A stretch of DNA of 54,311 nt from the NCBI RefSeq assembly GCF_003333305.1, contig NZ_QOLD01000050.1, positions 1 through 54,311 on the forward strand, written 5' to 3'. The number at the start of each line of letters is the position of its first letter. The first letter of the stretch is position 1. The position numbers and the translations under genes are program-made. The notes under the pieces were generated by a model that saw only the letters and a list, made by a program, of their open reading frames with translations, did not search any database and had not been told where the DNA came from. Source of the DNA: Candidatus Colwellia aromaticivorans. Its GTDB lineage: Bacteria; Pseudomonadota; Gammaproteobacteria; Enterobacterales; Alteromonadaceae. This document shows, piece by piece, positions 38,141 through 48,419 of the stretch.

Positions 38141-38896
38141 ATGAAATTTCCCTTATCTTTGTTACTTACGATTTTATCACTCACTTGCTTTTCAAGTCTC
38201 GCTGCTACCGATAAACAAATTGAAAACCAACAAGTATTACCTGAATTTTCTGCAAAATATACCGTATTACATAAATCAGATCCTATTGGCAGTGCCACGA
38301 GAGAATTAAGTTACCAAGCAAATGGCAGTGTCAATTACCATTATAAAACGCATATTGAATGGCTGATTTTTTCTCAAACTCGCAGTGAAACATCAATACT
38401 TACCATAGATAATAACAAAGTATCACCACAACATTATATTTATACGAGAGAAGGCACTGGCAGCGATAAACGCTATGAGTGGCGTTATGATGCAGCAAAA
38501 GGAAAAGCAAAAGATATTGAACGAAAAAGAGAGCATCAAGTTGATTTCTCTAATAATCTACAAGACAAACTTAGTTACCACTTACAGCATCGCTTAAATC
38601 TAATAATCAATGCCCAACAAACGCGTTATATCTACCCCGTAATTAACACTTCAGGTTCAATTAAAGATTATATTTATCAATATGATGGTGAAGAGGAATT
38701 AATTCTACCATATGGTTTAATTAAAACAATTCGCTTAAAACGAGAGGTAAAAGAAAAAGATCGAATTACTTTTGCCTGGTTTGCCCCTGAACTTGATTAT
38801 TTATTAGTGAAACTTTATCAAACAAAGGCTGGAGCTGAACAATTTGAAGCACAACTTTCAAGCCTAGAAATCGAAGGAAAAATAGTTAAAAAATAA
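38141..38896 (+). CDS. DUF3108 exported protein
   Basis: This protein of about 251 residues has an N-terminal signal peptide (hydrophobic 5-20, cleavage near SLAATD). Then comes the DUF3108 pattern: EFSAKYTVLHKSDPIGSATR, a beta-rich middle with RSETSIL and YEWRYD, and the late FAWFAPELDYLLVKLYQ. Proteins of this family are predicted periplasmic beta-sheet proteins of unknown function, commonly encoded after purMN in this order. A GTG six bases upstream is an alternative start. It probably belongs to the purMN transcript (50-nt gap). Confidence 0.85.
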   Translation: MKFPLSLLLTILSLTCFSSLAATDKQIENQQVLPEFSAKYTVLHKSDPIGSATRELSYQANGSVNYHYKTHIEWLIFSQTRSETSILTIDNNKVSPQHYIYTREGTGSDKRYEWRYDAAKGKAKDIERKREHQVDFSNNLQDKLSYHLQHRLNLIINAQQTRYIYPVINTSGSIKDYIYQYDGEEELILPYGLIKTIRLKREVKEKDRITFAWFAPELDYLLVKLYQTKAGAEQFEAQLSSLEIEGKIVKK

Positions 38897-38964
38897 CAAA
38901 TAAATTTTTAAAGCTACTTTTCAAAACAAGATAATAAAAGTTTTATGATCTTGTTATCACTAAA

Positions 38965-39750
38965 TTAACTTTCTACACCGCAAGAAATTGACTCCCCTAA
39001 ACAAAACAAATGCCAATGACCGGCACCCATTTTGTGCCATGTTTCATCATCTGTTAATGGTTTAGTGGCAATAACGGTCACTATATCTTTATCTGTTGTT
39101 TCTTTATGAAAGTCTACTGCCACTTCAGCATCAATCAAACTGGCTTTACCAAAAGGAGCACGTCTAGTGAGCCAGTGTAAATTATTTGAGCAATAAGCAA
39201 ATAAATACTCACCATCCGTGATAATAAAATTTGCTACGCCAAGCTCATCAATTTTCCATGTCAGTGTAGCAATAAATTTAAAAAGAACTTCAGCCTGTGG
39301 TTGCTGTGCGCCGAACTTATAATGTAGCTGATCTAAAATCCAACAAAAAGCATGTTCGCTATCTGTAGTTCCTATCGGTAAATGTAATTTAATAGGTAAT
39401 TTTTCGCTAAATTCTTTTAATTGTCCATTATGAGCATAAGTCCAATTTTTTCCCCACATTTGTCGAATAAAAGGGTGAGTATTTTCTAAACAAACGCCCC
39501 CTGAATTGGCTTGGCGAATATGACAAACTACCGCTTCACTTTTCATTGGATACTTTGTAACTAACTCAGCAATAGGTGAATGAGCACTTGGCTTGGGATC
39601 TTTAAAACTTCGACATCCCTTGCCTTCGTAAAAAGTAACACCCCAACCATCTTTATGAGGGCCTGTATTTCCCCCTCGCTGCATTAAACCACTAAAACTA
39701 AAACAAATGTCTGTTGGTACATTAGCTGACATCGCTAAAAGCTCACACAT
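38965..39750 (-). CDS. Class II glutamine amidotransferase, YafJ-like
   Basis: This 261-residue N-terminal-nucleophile amidotransferase has the catalytic Cys at residue 2 (MCELLAMSANVPTD), exposed after Met removal. Further family motifs are GGNTGPHKDGWGVTFYEG, VCHIRQANSGGVCLENTHPF, YAHNGQLKEF and GTTDSEHAFCWILD. No synthase partner domain is fused or adjacent, as for E. coli YafJ, so the acceptor is unknown. AGGG precedes the ATG. It is divergent from the fadE-type gene; the 235-bp spacer is A/T-rich and must hold both promoters. Confidence 0.92.
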   Translation of the reverse strand: MCELLAMSANVPTDICFSFSGLMQRGGNTGPHKDGWGVTFYEGKGCRSFKDPKPSAHSPIAELVTKYPMKSEAVVCHIRQANSGGVCLENTHPFIRQMWGKNWTYAHNGQLKEFSEKLPIKLHLPIGTTDSEHAFCWILDQLHYKFGAQQPQAEVLFKFIATLTWKIDELGVANFIITDGEYLFAYCSNNLHWLTRRAPFGKASLIDAEVAVDFHKETTDKDIVTVIATKPLTDDETWHKMGAGHWHLFCLGESISCGVES

Positions 39751-39985
39751 AACTAAACCCTAAATAAAAGCTTAAACTAAACCTAAAGAAAACCAAAAAT
39801 TATAATAAAATAGTCCTAACTTATGCTTGGCTATCTTATTCATTTCATCTATAACTAGATTATACAGTTAAAACAGTGTTTAAATTCAACTAGTTTTTAA
39901 TTTTATAACGCTATGTCAAATGAAATAATGAATTAGTTAATTTATTACTCCAGTTGGTATAATTCGTTGGTAAAAGGGATACTTT

Positions 39986-42457
39986 GTGGATATTACTCTA
40001 TGGCTCATCGCAGCATTTTCATTAACTTGGTTTATGAGCTATGTGAGAGCATCGCTGTCAACCTTTACCTTTGCATGCATGACGCTATTAGCTATTGGTA
40101 CCTTCTTTAATACTATCGGTTTCGTTTCTTGGTTACTATTTGCTGTCATTGCCCTCCCACTGAATATAGACATTATTCGCCTGCAATTTATCAGTATGCC
40201 CTTGTTAAACCTATTTAAAAAAATAATGCCACCAATGTCAGAAACAGAACAACAAGCTATTGATGCAGGAACTACTTGGTTTGATGCAGAGCTATTTCGC
40301 GGTAATCCAGACTGGACAAAATTACATAACTACCCTCAACCTCGCCTTAGTGCACAAGAGAAAGCCTTCTTAGACGGACCAGTTGAGCAAGTTTGCGCCA
40401 TGGTAAACGATTGGCATACTACGCACGAAATTGCCGATCTTTCGCCCGAGGTTTGGCAATTTCTAAAAGATAATCAATTTTTTGCCATGATTATCAAAAA
40501 GAAATACGGCGGATTAGAGTTTTCAGCTTTTGCCCAATCCAGAGTATTACAAAAACTGACCGGCGTAAGTTCCGTATTAGCGAGCACCGTTGGTGTACCA
40601 AACTCATTAGGTCCTGGGGAATTATTGCAAGAATACGGCACCAAAGCGCAGCAAGATTATTATTTGCCTCGTCTTGCTAAAGGACAGGAAATTCCTTGTT
40701 TTGCCCTAACCAGTCCGGAGGCCGGATCCGATGCAAGTGCAATTCCTGATACCGGCATTATTTGCCGACAAAAATTTGAAGGTAAAGAGATATTGGGGAT
40801 GAAACTTACTTGGGATAAACGTTATATTACGCTTGCTCCTATCGCCACCGTGTTAGGTTTAGCGTTTAAATTAGAAGACCCTGATGGTTTACTTGGTGAT
40901 AAAAAAGATTTAGGCATAACCTGCGCGCTTATTCCAACCAATATGGAAGGGATCACTATAGGTAGACGACACTTCCCATTAAATATCCCTTTTCAAAATG
41001 GCCCCACACAAGGTAAAGATGTTTTTGTACCCCTTGATTATATTATTGGTGGTAGTGATATGGCCGGGCAAGGTTGGCGCATGCTAGTAGAATGTTTATC
41101 CGTTGGTCGTGCTATTACATTACCTTCAAACAGTGCTGGCGGTGTTAAAACTGTAGCATTAGCTACCGGTGCCTATAGCCGTATACGTCAACAATTTAAA
41201 TTACCAATAGGTAAAATGGAAGGTATTGAAGAAGCTTTAGCTAGAATTGGCGGTAATGCTTATTTAATGGATGCAGTAACAATAATGTCTACAGGGGCAA
41301 TTGATCTTGGTGAAAAACCATCGGTAATATCAGCTATTGCTAAATATCATCTAACAGAAAAAATGCGCTCCTCAATGATTGATGCCATGGACATTCATGG
41401 TGGCAAAGGTATTTGCATGGGGCCGAGTAATTACCTTGCCCGAGGTTATCAAGGCGCCCCTATCGCTATTACTGTGGAAGGTGCGAATATACTAACGCGC
41501 AGTTTAATTATTTATGGTCAAGGCGCTATACGCTGCCATCCTTATGTACTGGCAGAAATACAAGCAGCAAGCAATAATGATGAAGAACAAGCATTAAGTG
41601 ATTTTGACCATGCATTATTTGGCCATATTGGTTTTAGTCTCAGTAATATTAGTCGCAGTTTATCTTGTTCACTTACTGGATCACGTTTTATATCCAGCCC
41701 TTTTAATGATGAAACTAAACATTATTATCAATTGTTAACACGCTTTAGTGCTAATTTAGCCATGCTCAGTGATATTGCGATGTTAGCATTAGGCGCCGAT
41801 TTAAAAAGAAAAGAACGAATTTCAGCACGTCTCGGTGATGTATTAAGCCACTTATATCTAGCAAGTGCTTGCTTAAAGCGGTTTAATGATGAAGGTAGGA
41901 AACAAGACGATTTACCCCTATTACAGTGGGCTGTTGAAGATTCATTATTTACTATTCAACAAGCGATTGATGCACTATTGAATAATTTCCCCAATAAATG
42001 GCTTGCTCGCAGTTTACGGCTGATTATCTTTCCCCTAGGTACTTGGTTAACTAAACCCAGTGATAACTTAGATCATCAAATCGCTACGTTGTTACAAACG
42101 CCTAGTGACGTAAGAACACGACTTGGTAAAGATCAATATTTAACGCGTGATGGCAACAATGTTTTTGGACTATTGGAGCAAACGTTAGAAAATATTATTG
42201 CCTGTGAGCCTATTTTCGCTAAAGTATGTATTGCATTAGATAAAAAATTACCTTTTTATCATCTAGATAAAGTAGCCAAATTGGGTTTAGGCATAAATGC
42301 CATTTCAGCAACTGAAGCCACATTATTAATTAAGACAGAAGAAGGCAGAAAAGCCATTATTTCGGTTGATGATTTTGATAGTAATGAACTTATCAGTAAT
42401 AAAAATGATACTAATTATCTACAGAAAAAGTTCAAAAGTTTACTTGAAGGTATCTAA
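39986..42457 (+). CDS. fadE: Long-chain acyl-CoA dehydrogenase, FadE type
   Basis: This 823-residue enzyme is the size of E. coli FadE (814). It has two N-terminal membrane-like helices (about residues 3-55), an acyl-CoA dehydrogenase core ([52 protein letters not shown]) and the extra C-terminal FadE domain. It catalyses the first step of fatty-acid beta-oxidation, reducing ETF. The start is GTG at 39986 with AAAGGGA seven nt upstream. The TAA stop is immediately followed by repeat B2. It is convergent with another large acyl-CoA dehydrogenase gene. Confidence 0.95.
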   Translation: MDITLWLIAAFSLTWFMSYVRASLSTFTFACMTLLAIGTFFNTIGFVSWLLFAVIALPLNIDIIRLQFISMPLLNLFKKIMPPMSETEQQAIDAGTTWFDAELFRGNPDWTKLHNYPQPRLSAQEKAFLDGPVEQVCAMVNDWHTTHEIADLSPEVWQFLKDNQFFAMIIKKKYGGLEFSAFAQSRVLQKLTGVSSVLASTVGVPNSLGPGELLQEYGTKAQQDYYLPRLAKGQEIPCFALTSPEAGSDASAIPDTGIICRQKFEGKEILGMKLTWDKRYITLAPIATVLGLAFKLEDPDGLLGDKKDLGITCALIPTNMEGITIGRRHFPLNIPFQNGPTQGKDVFVPLDYIIGGSDMAGQGWRMLVECLSVGRAITLPSNSAGGVKTVALATGAYSRIRQQFKLPIGKMEGIEEALARIGGNAYLMDAVTIMSTGAIDLGEKPSVISAIAKYHLTEKMRSSMIDAMDIHGGKGICMGPSNYLARGYQGAPIAITVEGANILTRSLIIYGQGAIRCHPYVLAEIQAASNNDEEQALSDFDHALFGHIGFSLSNISRSLSCSLTGSRFISSPFNDETKHYYQLLTRFSANLAMLSDIAMLALGADLKRKERISARLGDVLSHLYLASACLKRFNDEGRKQDDLPLLQWAVEDSLFTIQQAIDALLNNFPNKWLARSLRLIIFPLGTWLTKPSDNLDHQIATLLQTPSDVRTRLGKDQYLTRDGNNVFGLLEQTLENIIACEPIFAKVCIALDKKLPFYHLDKVAKLGLGINAISATEATLLIKTEEGRKAIISVDDFDSNELISNKNDTNYLQKKFKSLLEGI

Positions 42458-42614
42458 TACCAATCAGACTAACTAAGTGATCTTTTTAAATGGTCTAAAT
42501 ATCCAATAACATCGTTGCTTTCAATCCCAATAGCCAGCTATTGGTCAATCAAGCGTCTTGTTCTTGAAAATTTACCCTCATTAAAATTTGAACCATTAAT
42601 TAATCTGATTGGTA
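42458..42614 (+). mobile_element. MITE-like element, family B copy B2
   Basis: This 157-bp element is nearly collinear with B1 throughout: TACCAATCAGACTAACTAAG left end, AATATCCAATAACATCGTTG core, TTAATTAATCTGATTGGTA right end, with TA next to it. As with B1, it starts on the base after a TAA stop codon (fadE). It is non-coding. Confidence 0.85.
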
Positions 42615-42754
42615 TAACTTAACAAAATTCTAAAAATATAATCCTCGAAAAAGTGCACAAGTTTTACCTTGTGAACTTTTGTTTAAAATAAATAACGAAG
42701 TAGTTGGCTGTTTTAACCAGTAGAAATGATCACATAGTTAGTGAGATTGGTATA
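42615..42754 (-). mobile_element. Family B-related chimeric element
   Basis: On the minus strand, starting at 42754, the first 35 bases (TACCAATCTCACTAACTATG then TGATCATTTCTACTGG) align with the left end of B2. The remaining roughly 100 bases (including GTTCACAAGG...CTTGTGCAC) are unrelated to B1/B2. It is a head-to-head neighbour of B2 and ends 4 bp from the stop of the 606-residue dehydrogenase gene. It may be a hybrid MITE or a distinct element with the same transposase ends. Confidence 0.5.
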
Positions 42755-42757
42755 ACA

Positions 42758-44578
42758 TTATAAAAATGATAATAATTCTTGATCAAGTTGCATCAAGGTT
42801 TTTGGATCTGCCATCATGGTTTTAGCTAATGATTTAGTTCTTGGTAACATCCGTTCAAAGTAAAACTCTGCCGTTTTAATTTTTGCTCGATAAAAATCAC
42901 GATTTTCTACATCCGTGGCTAATTTTTCATAAGCCGTCTGCGCCATTTGTGCCCAAAAATAGCCCATCACTATATAACCAGAATACATCAAATAATCAAC
43001 AGAAGCAGAGCCAACAATATCTCTATCTTTTTTCGCTTTTAATGCCAAGCGTAAAGAATATTGTTGCCAGTTAGCGACTGATTTACTTAACGGCCAAATA
43101 AATTTATTCATTTGACGCTTATGCGCATTACTCGAAATCATACTTTTATCTTTACAAAAAACTAAGACTTCTTTAGTAAACGCTTTTAATGATTTACCGC
43201 GTGACAATAAAATTTTACGACCCAGTAGATCTAATGCTTGAATACCCGTCGTTCCTTCATAAAGCGTAGCAATACGCACATCACGAACAATTTGCTCCAT
43301 TCCCCACTCTTTGATATAACCATGGCCACCAAATATTTGTAAACCCTGATTAGCACTTTCACAGCCAAGCTCAGTTAAGAAGGCTTTTAAGATAGGCGTA
43401 ATAAAACCTAGCTTGTCATCAGCGACCTTTCTATCGGCATCAGTTTTCGCCATCTCAATATCATCAACAATTTTAGCCGTATAATAAATCATGGCACGGC
43501 CGCCCTCAGAAATAGCTTTTTGTGTCATTAACATTTTACGTACATCAGGATGAACGATGATAGGATCAGCCACTTGCTCAGGGAATTTTTTCCCTGTAAG
43601 CGCGCGCATCGATAGTCGCTCTTTAGCATAAATCAATGAATTTTGATAAGCCAATTCTGCACTGCATATTCCTTGTAAAGCGGTACCTACACGAGCAGTA
43701 TTCATAAAGGTGAACATACATTCTAAGCCTTTATTTTCAGGGCCTATTAATTCTCCAACTGCATTATCAAAATTTAATACCGCAGTAGAAGAAGCCTTAA
43801 TACCCATTTTGTCTTCAATGGAGCCACAAGTAACATGGTTACCCTCTCCTAAACTTCCTTGGGCATCTGTTTTTATTTTAGGCACAATAAATAAAGAAAT
43901 ACCACGAGTGCCTGCTGGCGCATCAGGGAGCCTAGCGAGCACTATATGAATAATATTCTCTGTTAAGTCATGCTCGCCAGCGGAGATAAAAATTTTAGTC
44001 CCCGTAATATTATAGGTACCATCGCCATTTGGCTCTGCTTTGGTTTTTACTTGGCCTAAATCAGTACCACATTGAGGTTCAGTTAAACACATAGTGCCTG
44101 TCCAACTCCCCTCGGTTAGCCGTGTTAGGTATAAATCTTTTTGCTCATTACTTCCATGAGTTTGTACTGTATTCATAGCACCATGGCTTAATCCAGGGTA
44201 CATTGACCATGACCAATTTGCTGTTCCCATCATTTCAGACTTAACCATACCTAACGAAGGTGGTAAACCTTGTCCACCATGTTCTATAGGATGAGATAAA
44301 CTTTGCCATCCACCCGCTACATATTGATCATACGCAGCTTTAAACCCTTTAGGTGTAGTTACAACACCTTTATCCCATTTGCAGCCTTCCTTATCACCAC
44401 TTTGGTATAAAGGAAGTAATTCATTTTCACAAAATTTAGCACACTCTTGAAAAATAGTATCAACCAAATCAGGTGTTGCGTCTTCAAATTCTGGGTATTT
44501 TTGATAGTGATCATAATAATCAAAAACATCTTCAATTAAAAATTTGATGTCTGTTATCGGTGCCTTGTAACTAAGCAT
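42758..44578 (-). CDS. Acyl-CoA dehydrogenase with C-terminal extension (about 600 aa type)
   Basis: This 606-residue flavoprotein belongs to the acyl-CoA dehydrogenase subgroup with an N-terminal helical cap (MLSYKAPITDIKFLI.. to residue 60) and an extra C-terminal domain (from about 470). Core motifs are TGTMCLTEPQCGTDLGQVK, KIFISAGEHDL, GGHGYIKEWGMEQIVRD and ATLYEGTTGIQALDLLGRK, with the catalytic Glu in YEGT. The DmdC (3-methylmercaptopropionyl-CoA dehydrogenase) family and fatty-acyl enzymes share this build; which applies cannot be settled here. GGTAGGAG precedes the ATG. Confidence 0.9.
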   Translation of the reverse strand: MLSYKAPITDIKFLIEDVFDYYDHYQKYPEFEDATPDLVDTIFQECAKFCENELLPLYQSGDKEGCKWDKGVVTTPKGFKAAYDQYVAGGWQSLSHPIEHGGQGLPPSLGMVKSEMMGTANWSWSMYPGLSHGAMNTVQTHGSNEQKDLYLTRLTEGSWTGTMCLTEPQCGTDLGQVKTKAEPNGDGTYNITGTKIFISAGEHDLTENIIHIVLARLPDAPAGTRGISLFIVPKIKTDAQGSLGEGNHVTCGSIEDKMGIKASSTAVLNFDNAVGELIGPENKGLECMFTFMNTARVGTALQGICSAELAYQNSLIYAKERLSMRALTGKKFPEQVADPIIVHPDVRKMLMTQKAISEGGRAMIYYTAKIVDDIEMAKTDADRKVADDKLGFITPILKAFLTELGCESANQGLQIFGGHGYIKEWGMEQIVRDVRIATLYEGTTGIQALDLLGRKILLSRGKSLKAFTKEVLVFCKDKSMISSNAHKRQMNKFIWPLSKSVANWQQYSLRLALKAKKDRDIVGSASVDYLMYSGYIVMGYFWAQMAQTAYEKLATDVENRDFYRAKIKTAEFYFERMLPRTKSLAKTMMADPKTLMQLDQELLSFL

Positions 44579-44763
44579 GTTTTGCTCCTACCACTGGATG
44601 ATTTAAATAGCTGCAGTTATATACCCATTCAGCTAAAGATATTAGCTCTGATTAAAACACTGGTCGTACCACTAGAGCAAGCTATTTTTAGTTTTTTATT
44701 TTTTAATAGACCAATTACTGATAAAATGACGTTGAATATTTTTCAAGTGAATTTAATAATATA

Positions 44764-45162
44764 ATGTCGGAAAGTTATTTAGAAATAGAATTAGATCAAC
44801 AACCTATAGAACTATGTAAATTATTAAAAATTGCTAACTTAGTCGCCGGCGGCGGTGAAGCTAAAGTGGTTATTAGTGAAGGGTATGTTTTACTTAACGG
44901 TGAAGTCGAGTATCAAAAACGGAAAAAAGTTTATCATAATGATATCGTTGAATTTAATGGTGAAATGTTACAGATCATTGTGAATGAAAATTTAGAAGAT
45001 GAGTTAAGTGAAGAAAAAATAGAACAAACGACTCAAACTAGAAGTACTGCTAGTTTTGTTGATAAGCAGAAAAAAATTGCTAAGTCTGAAAAAAAATCAG
45101 CAGCAATATCCAAAGATGAACATGCTGCTAAAAAAAGTAAAAGAAAACCAATCTCATTTTAG
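44764..45162 (+). CDS. S4-domain RNA-binding protein (YbcJ-like)
   Basis: This 132-residue small cytoplasmic protein has an S4-type RNA-binding fold in residues 10-70: IELCKLLKIANLVAGGGEAK, VISEGYVLLNGEVEYQKRKK and YHNDIVEFNGE. The C-terminal tail (about 75-132) is highly charged and Lys-rich, absent from the short E. coli YbcJ (about 70 residues), and may add non-specific RNA affinity. It is divergent from the 606-residue dehydrogenase across a 185-bp spacer. Targets are unknown; the family is linked to ribosome/RNA metabolism. Confidence 0.85.
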   Translation: MSESYLEIELDQQPIELCKLLKIANLVAGGGEAKVVISEGYVLLNGEVEYQKRKKVYHNDIVEFNGEMLQIIVNENLEDELSEEKIEQTTQTRSTASFVDKQKKIAKSEKKSAAISKDEHAAKKSKRKPISF

Positions 45163-45185
45163 GGCGTTATACCCCCTGATTCCGG

Positions 45186-45671
45186 CTATTTTAATTTCTT
45201 TTCCCAAAAAAGTGCATGCCCCAATTTAGGATCTAGCTCATAGCCAGAAAAACCTAGTTTTTTATAAGCATTTTGAGCAAGCTTATTACCTTGTAAAACT
45301 TCTAAGGTTAATTTACAACAGCCTCTTTCTATTGCTATTTTTTCCACTTCACCAAACAGTTTTAAACTCAGGCCAAGCCCCCTATATTTAGCCAACACGC
45401 CACAGTCATGTATATTTATTAATGGTTTACAACTAAAGGTAGAAAAATCCTCTATGCAATTAATAATACCCGCAGGCTTTTCATCGACATAACAAAGTAC
45501 AGTAAATACATCACTGCGTTTGCTCATGGTTGATACAAGGTTTTCTTGTACATGACTACTTAACGCTTCAGAGCCACCCATTTCATCAAGTGCATAAGCA
45601 TTTAATAACATAATTAAATCTTTGCCATGTTGCTCATTATTATAATCAGCTCTAATTACATTAATACTCAT
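45186..45671 (-). CDS. GNAT-family N-acetyltransferase
   Basis: This 161-residue protein has the GNAT acetyl-CoA site: LINIHDCGVLAKYRGLGLSLKLF with the R/Q-x2-G-x-G/L pattern (YRGLGL), followed by ERGCCKLTLEVLQGNKLAQN and the late AYKKLGFSGYEL. Length is typical. GAGGAA precedes the ATG. It converges on the S4 gene with 23 nt between stops and has no operon partner to suggest its acceptor. It is probably cytoplasmic and acts on a small molecule. Confidence 0.88.
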   Translation of the reverse strand: MSINVIRADYNNEQHGKDLIMLLNAYALDEMGGSEALSSHVQENLVSTMSKRSDVFTVLCYVDEKPAGIINCIEDFSTFSCKPLINIHDCGVLAKYRGLGLSLKLFGEVEKIAIERGCCKLTLEVLQGNKLAQNAYKKLGFSGYELDPKLGHALFWEKKLK

Positions 45672-45709
45672 CTATTCCTCGATAATAGTTAAAAAACACT
45701 TGTTAATAA

Positions 45710-45796
45710 TACCATTTAGATTAATGAAGAGTAGAAAATTCAATGAGAATAAATTTTCAAGATAAAGGTGGTTATAATTCCATAGCTTCAGTGGTA
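45710..45796 (-). mobile_element. Family B element, internally deleted remnant
   Basis: TACCATTTAGATTAATGAAG then AAAATTCAATGAGAATAAAT at 45710 matches the reverse complement of the right end of B1 over about 50 bases. The rest is short and ends in CAGTGGTA, giving an 87-bp derivative. It lies in the 430-bp spacer before proS; the remainder (45797-46101) is A/T-rich with no recognisable feature beyond a presumed proS promoter. Confidence 0.6.
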
Positions 45797-46101
45797 TAGC
45801 CTTTAATAAGAAGATTTCCTTCTTTCTTTCATCATTATATTTGTCAATTTACTATATAAGGTTACGATAACGTTGATTATGTAAGTATATCCCTTGCTAC
45901 TGCTACTATTAAAGCCTTTACAGACAGTTTTATTCTTGCGTTATTTATAGTGGTTTTTGTGTAGAAAATAACAAGAGTTAAAATTTATCATTTATTACTT
46001 TTTCATCTCGAATCTCCCTGATAGAATAGCGACAATTTTATTTGTCTTCATGTTAAATCCGAGCTAATCTCGCTTACATGTATTTTACGGAAATTTTAGT
46101 G

Positions 46102-47811
46102 ATGCGTACCAGTCAATATTTACTATCTACCTTAAAAGAAACTCCTGCTAGTGCCGAAGTTATTAGCCATCAGTTAATGCTACGCGCAGGCCTTGTACGT
46201 AACCTCGCTTCAGGTTTATATACCTGGCTACCCACTGGTTTACGTGTGTTGAAAAAAGTAGAAAACATTGTTCGTGAAGAAATGCAACGTGCAGGTGCTA
46301 ACGAAATATTAATGCCAATGGTTCAACCTGCCGATTTATGGGAAGAGTCAGGCCGTTGGAATGATTATGGTCCAGAGTTATTGCGTTTAAATGATCGCCA
46401 TAAGCGCCCTTTCGTTTTAGGCCCAACACATGAAGAAGTAATCACCAAGTTAGTTGCAAACGAGCTAAATAGTTACAAGCAATTACCCTTATCATTATTT
46501 CAAATTCAAAATAAATTTCGTGATGAAATTCGTCCTCGTTTTGGTATTATGCGTAGCCGAGAATTTTTAATGAAAGATGCGTATTCTTTTCATTTAGAGC
46601 AAGAATGCTTAGAAAAAACCTATCAAAAAATGTTTGATGCTTATTGTCGTATTTTCGATCGCTTAGGTTTAAATTATCGTCCGGTTCTAGCTGACACTGG
46701 CTCTATTGGCGGTGATGCTAGCCATGAGTTTCATGTGCTTGCCGATTCAGGTGAAGATGACATCGCTTTTAGTGATGCCAGTGACTTTGCTGCCAATGTT
46801 GAGAAAGCTGAAGCGTTAGCGCCACAAACCGAACGCGCAGAGCCAACTCAAACACTGACAAAAGTTGCCACCCCAAATGTTAAATCTATTGATGATCTGG
46901 TGAACTTTTTAGCTGTTGATATTAAAACCACCGTTAAAACCTTACTTGTTTGTGGTATTGAAAATGAGCAAGGTGAAACACCCATCGTGGCACTAGTGCT
47001 TCGTGGTGATCATCAGCTTAACGAGATCAAAGTAGAACATTTATCACAAGTTGCCTCACCACTAACATTTGCGAGCGAAGAACAAATATTAGCGGTCGTA
47101 CACTGTAATGCTGGTTCAATTGGTCCTGTTGGTTTAAGCATTGATATTATTGTCGATCGCAGTGCCGCACAGTTAAGTGACTTTGTTTGTGGCGCTAATG
47201 AAAATGACCAGCACTTAACGGGTACTAACTGGCAAAGAGATTGTTCTACTTATCAAGTTGCCGATATTCGTAATGTCGTTGCTGGTGATCCTAGTCCTTG
47301 TGGACAAGGAAATATTGTTATTAAACGTGGCATTGAAGTCGGTCATATTTTTCAATTGGGCACAAAATATGCCGAAGCTATGGGCTGCGCAGTATTAAAT
47401 GAAGGCGGTAAAAATCAAACCTTAACCATGGGTTGCTATGGTATCGGTGTATCACGTATTGTTGCTGCTGCCATTGAGCAAAACCATGACAAATATGGTA
47501 TTAAATGGCCAAAAGCCATTGCGCCTTTTCAAGTGGCTATTGTACCAATGAACATGGCAAAATCAGCACGCGTAAAAGAAACAGCTGAAGCATTATACGA
47601 ACAGTTTAACCAAGTGGGTATTGAAGTTCTGTTTGATGATAGAAAAGAGCGCCCTGGGGTTATGTTTGCTGATCACGAATTAATGGGGACACCTTTATTA
47701 CTGATTATCGGCGAACGAAACTTAGATGCGCAACAAGTAGAAGTTAAAAACCGTATTACCGGTGAAAAATCTTTACTTGCTATTGATGACGTTATGTCGC
47801 TTTTTAGCTAA
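46102..47811 (+). CDS. proS: Prolyl-tRNA synthetase
   Basis: This 569-residue class II aminoacyl-tRNA synthetase of the bacterial type has a cis-editing insertion (about residues 225-405) between motifs 2 and 3. Motifs: [16 protein letters not shown] start, [20 protein letters not shown], motif 2 [24 protein letters not shown], and C-terminal [20 protein letters not shown]. The start is set at the second in-frame ATG (46102), matching E. coli ProS (572 residues); an earlier ATG at 46078 would add eight residues. A hairpin terminator follows. Confidence 0.97.
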   Translation: MRTSQYLLSTLKETPASAEVISHQLMLRAGLVRNLASGLYTWLPTGLRVLKKVENIVREEMQRAGANEILMPMVQPADLWEESGRWNDYGPELLRLNDRHKRPFVLGPTHEEVITKLVANELNSYKQLPLSLFQIQNKFRDEIRPRFGIMRSREFLMKDAYSFHLEQECLEKTYQKMFDAYCRIFDRLGLNYRPVLADTGSIGGDASHEFHVLADSGEDDIAFSDASDFAANVEKAEALAPQTERAEPTQTLTKVATPNVKSIDDLVNFLAVDIKTTVKTLLVCGIENEQGETPIVALVLRGDHQLNEIKVEHLSQVASPLTFASEEQILAVVHCNAGSIGPVGLSIDIIVDRSAAQLSDFVCGANENDQHLTGTNWQRDCSTYQVADIRNVVAGDPSPCGQGNIVIKRGIEVGHIFQLGTKYAEAMGCAVLNEGGKNQTLTMGCYGIGVSRIVAAAIEQNHDKYGIKWPKAIAPFQVAIVPMNMAKSARVKETAEALYEQFNQVGIEVLFDDRKERPGVMFADHELMGTPLLLIIGERNLDAQQVEVKNRITGEKSLLAIDDVMSLFS

Positions 47812-47840
47812 TATTAACAAACTACACAAAGTAAATTTTT

Positions 47841-47865
47841 AAAGGGGCTATTTGCCCCTTTTTTA
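47841..47865 (+). terminator. Intrinsic terminator of proS
   Basis: The stem AAAGGGGC / GCCCCTTT with a 5-nt loop is followed by a T run, 30 nt after the proS stop. It is a standard Rho-independent terminator. Confidence 0.9.
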
Positions 47866-48253
47866 TTACTTTGGCACTTGGTTTTTATTTAAGCAGCGAC
47901 ATTAATTCATAAAGTATTTTTTACTGTAAAGGCCACAAGTAATAGGCTCTGCACGTAACCAAATGATTTTCACCAACACTCAACTACAACACAGCCGCTA
48001 AAAGAGGGCATTAGCTTTAACGCTTTAACTAGTCCATTGCCATCACTTATACTGTAACTTAAAATGGATCTGATTAAATAGTAAGAATACTGTTTATTGA
48101 GCCATATCAACGACTCACTCTATATAGTCACATACAAAAAAAGTGGTGATTTTTATGCCTAATTATTATTCCTACCTTGTAAATCTGTACTGTCATATTC
48201 GTACCTTAACTGCCCCTTAACGACATTGCTAAAGTCGGTTGTACCTAGTGCGA
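47866..48253. other. Gene-free stretch
   Basis: No open frame with a ribosome site, no RNA gene and no repeat shared with other parts of the window is visible. It is probably the eroded edge of the nitrate reductase/integrase region that follows. Confidence 0.5.
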
Positions 48254-48334
48254 TTACTCTGCAACCGAACAAAGCTGAATTGGACTAAAAAGCATAACAA
48301 ACATAGCCGTTGTCGTTATTAAAAATTTACGCAT
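48254..48334 (-). CDS. 26-residue signal-peptide-like ORF (possible gene remnant)
   Basis: A short frame starts at 48334 with a strong ribosome site (AAAGGAGA, 6 nt upstream). It encodes MRKFLITTTAMFVMLFSP and eight more residues ending in SVAE before TAA. The basic start, hydrophobic core and A-x-x type end look like a secretion signal with the mature part missing. It could be the head of a decayed exported protein or a genuine micropeptide. A Fur-box-like sequence lies about 85-105 bp upstream, so iron-responsive expression is possible. Function is unknown. Confidence 0.4.
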   Translation of the reverse strand: MRKFLITTTAMFVMLFSPIQLCSVAE

Positions 48335-48419
48335 AGTAATCTCCTTTGTTGGATGTACGATTACATCACTTGAGTTATAGATTCGGCGATGTGCTTTAGG
48401 TTGCCTAACCGCAACGATT

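Noticed and set aside
44582..44764. 60-residue plus-strand frame before the S4 gene
   Set aside because: It has no credible ribosome site, sits in the divergent promoter spacer and ends at the S4 start; it is probably chance.
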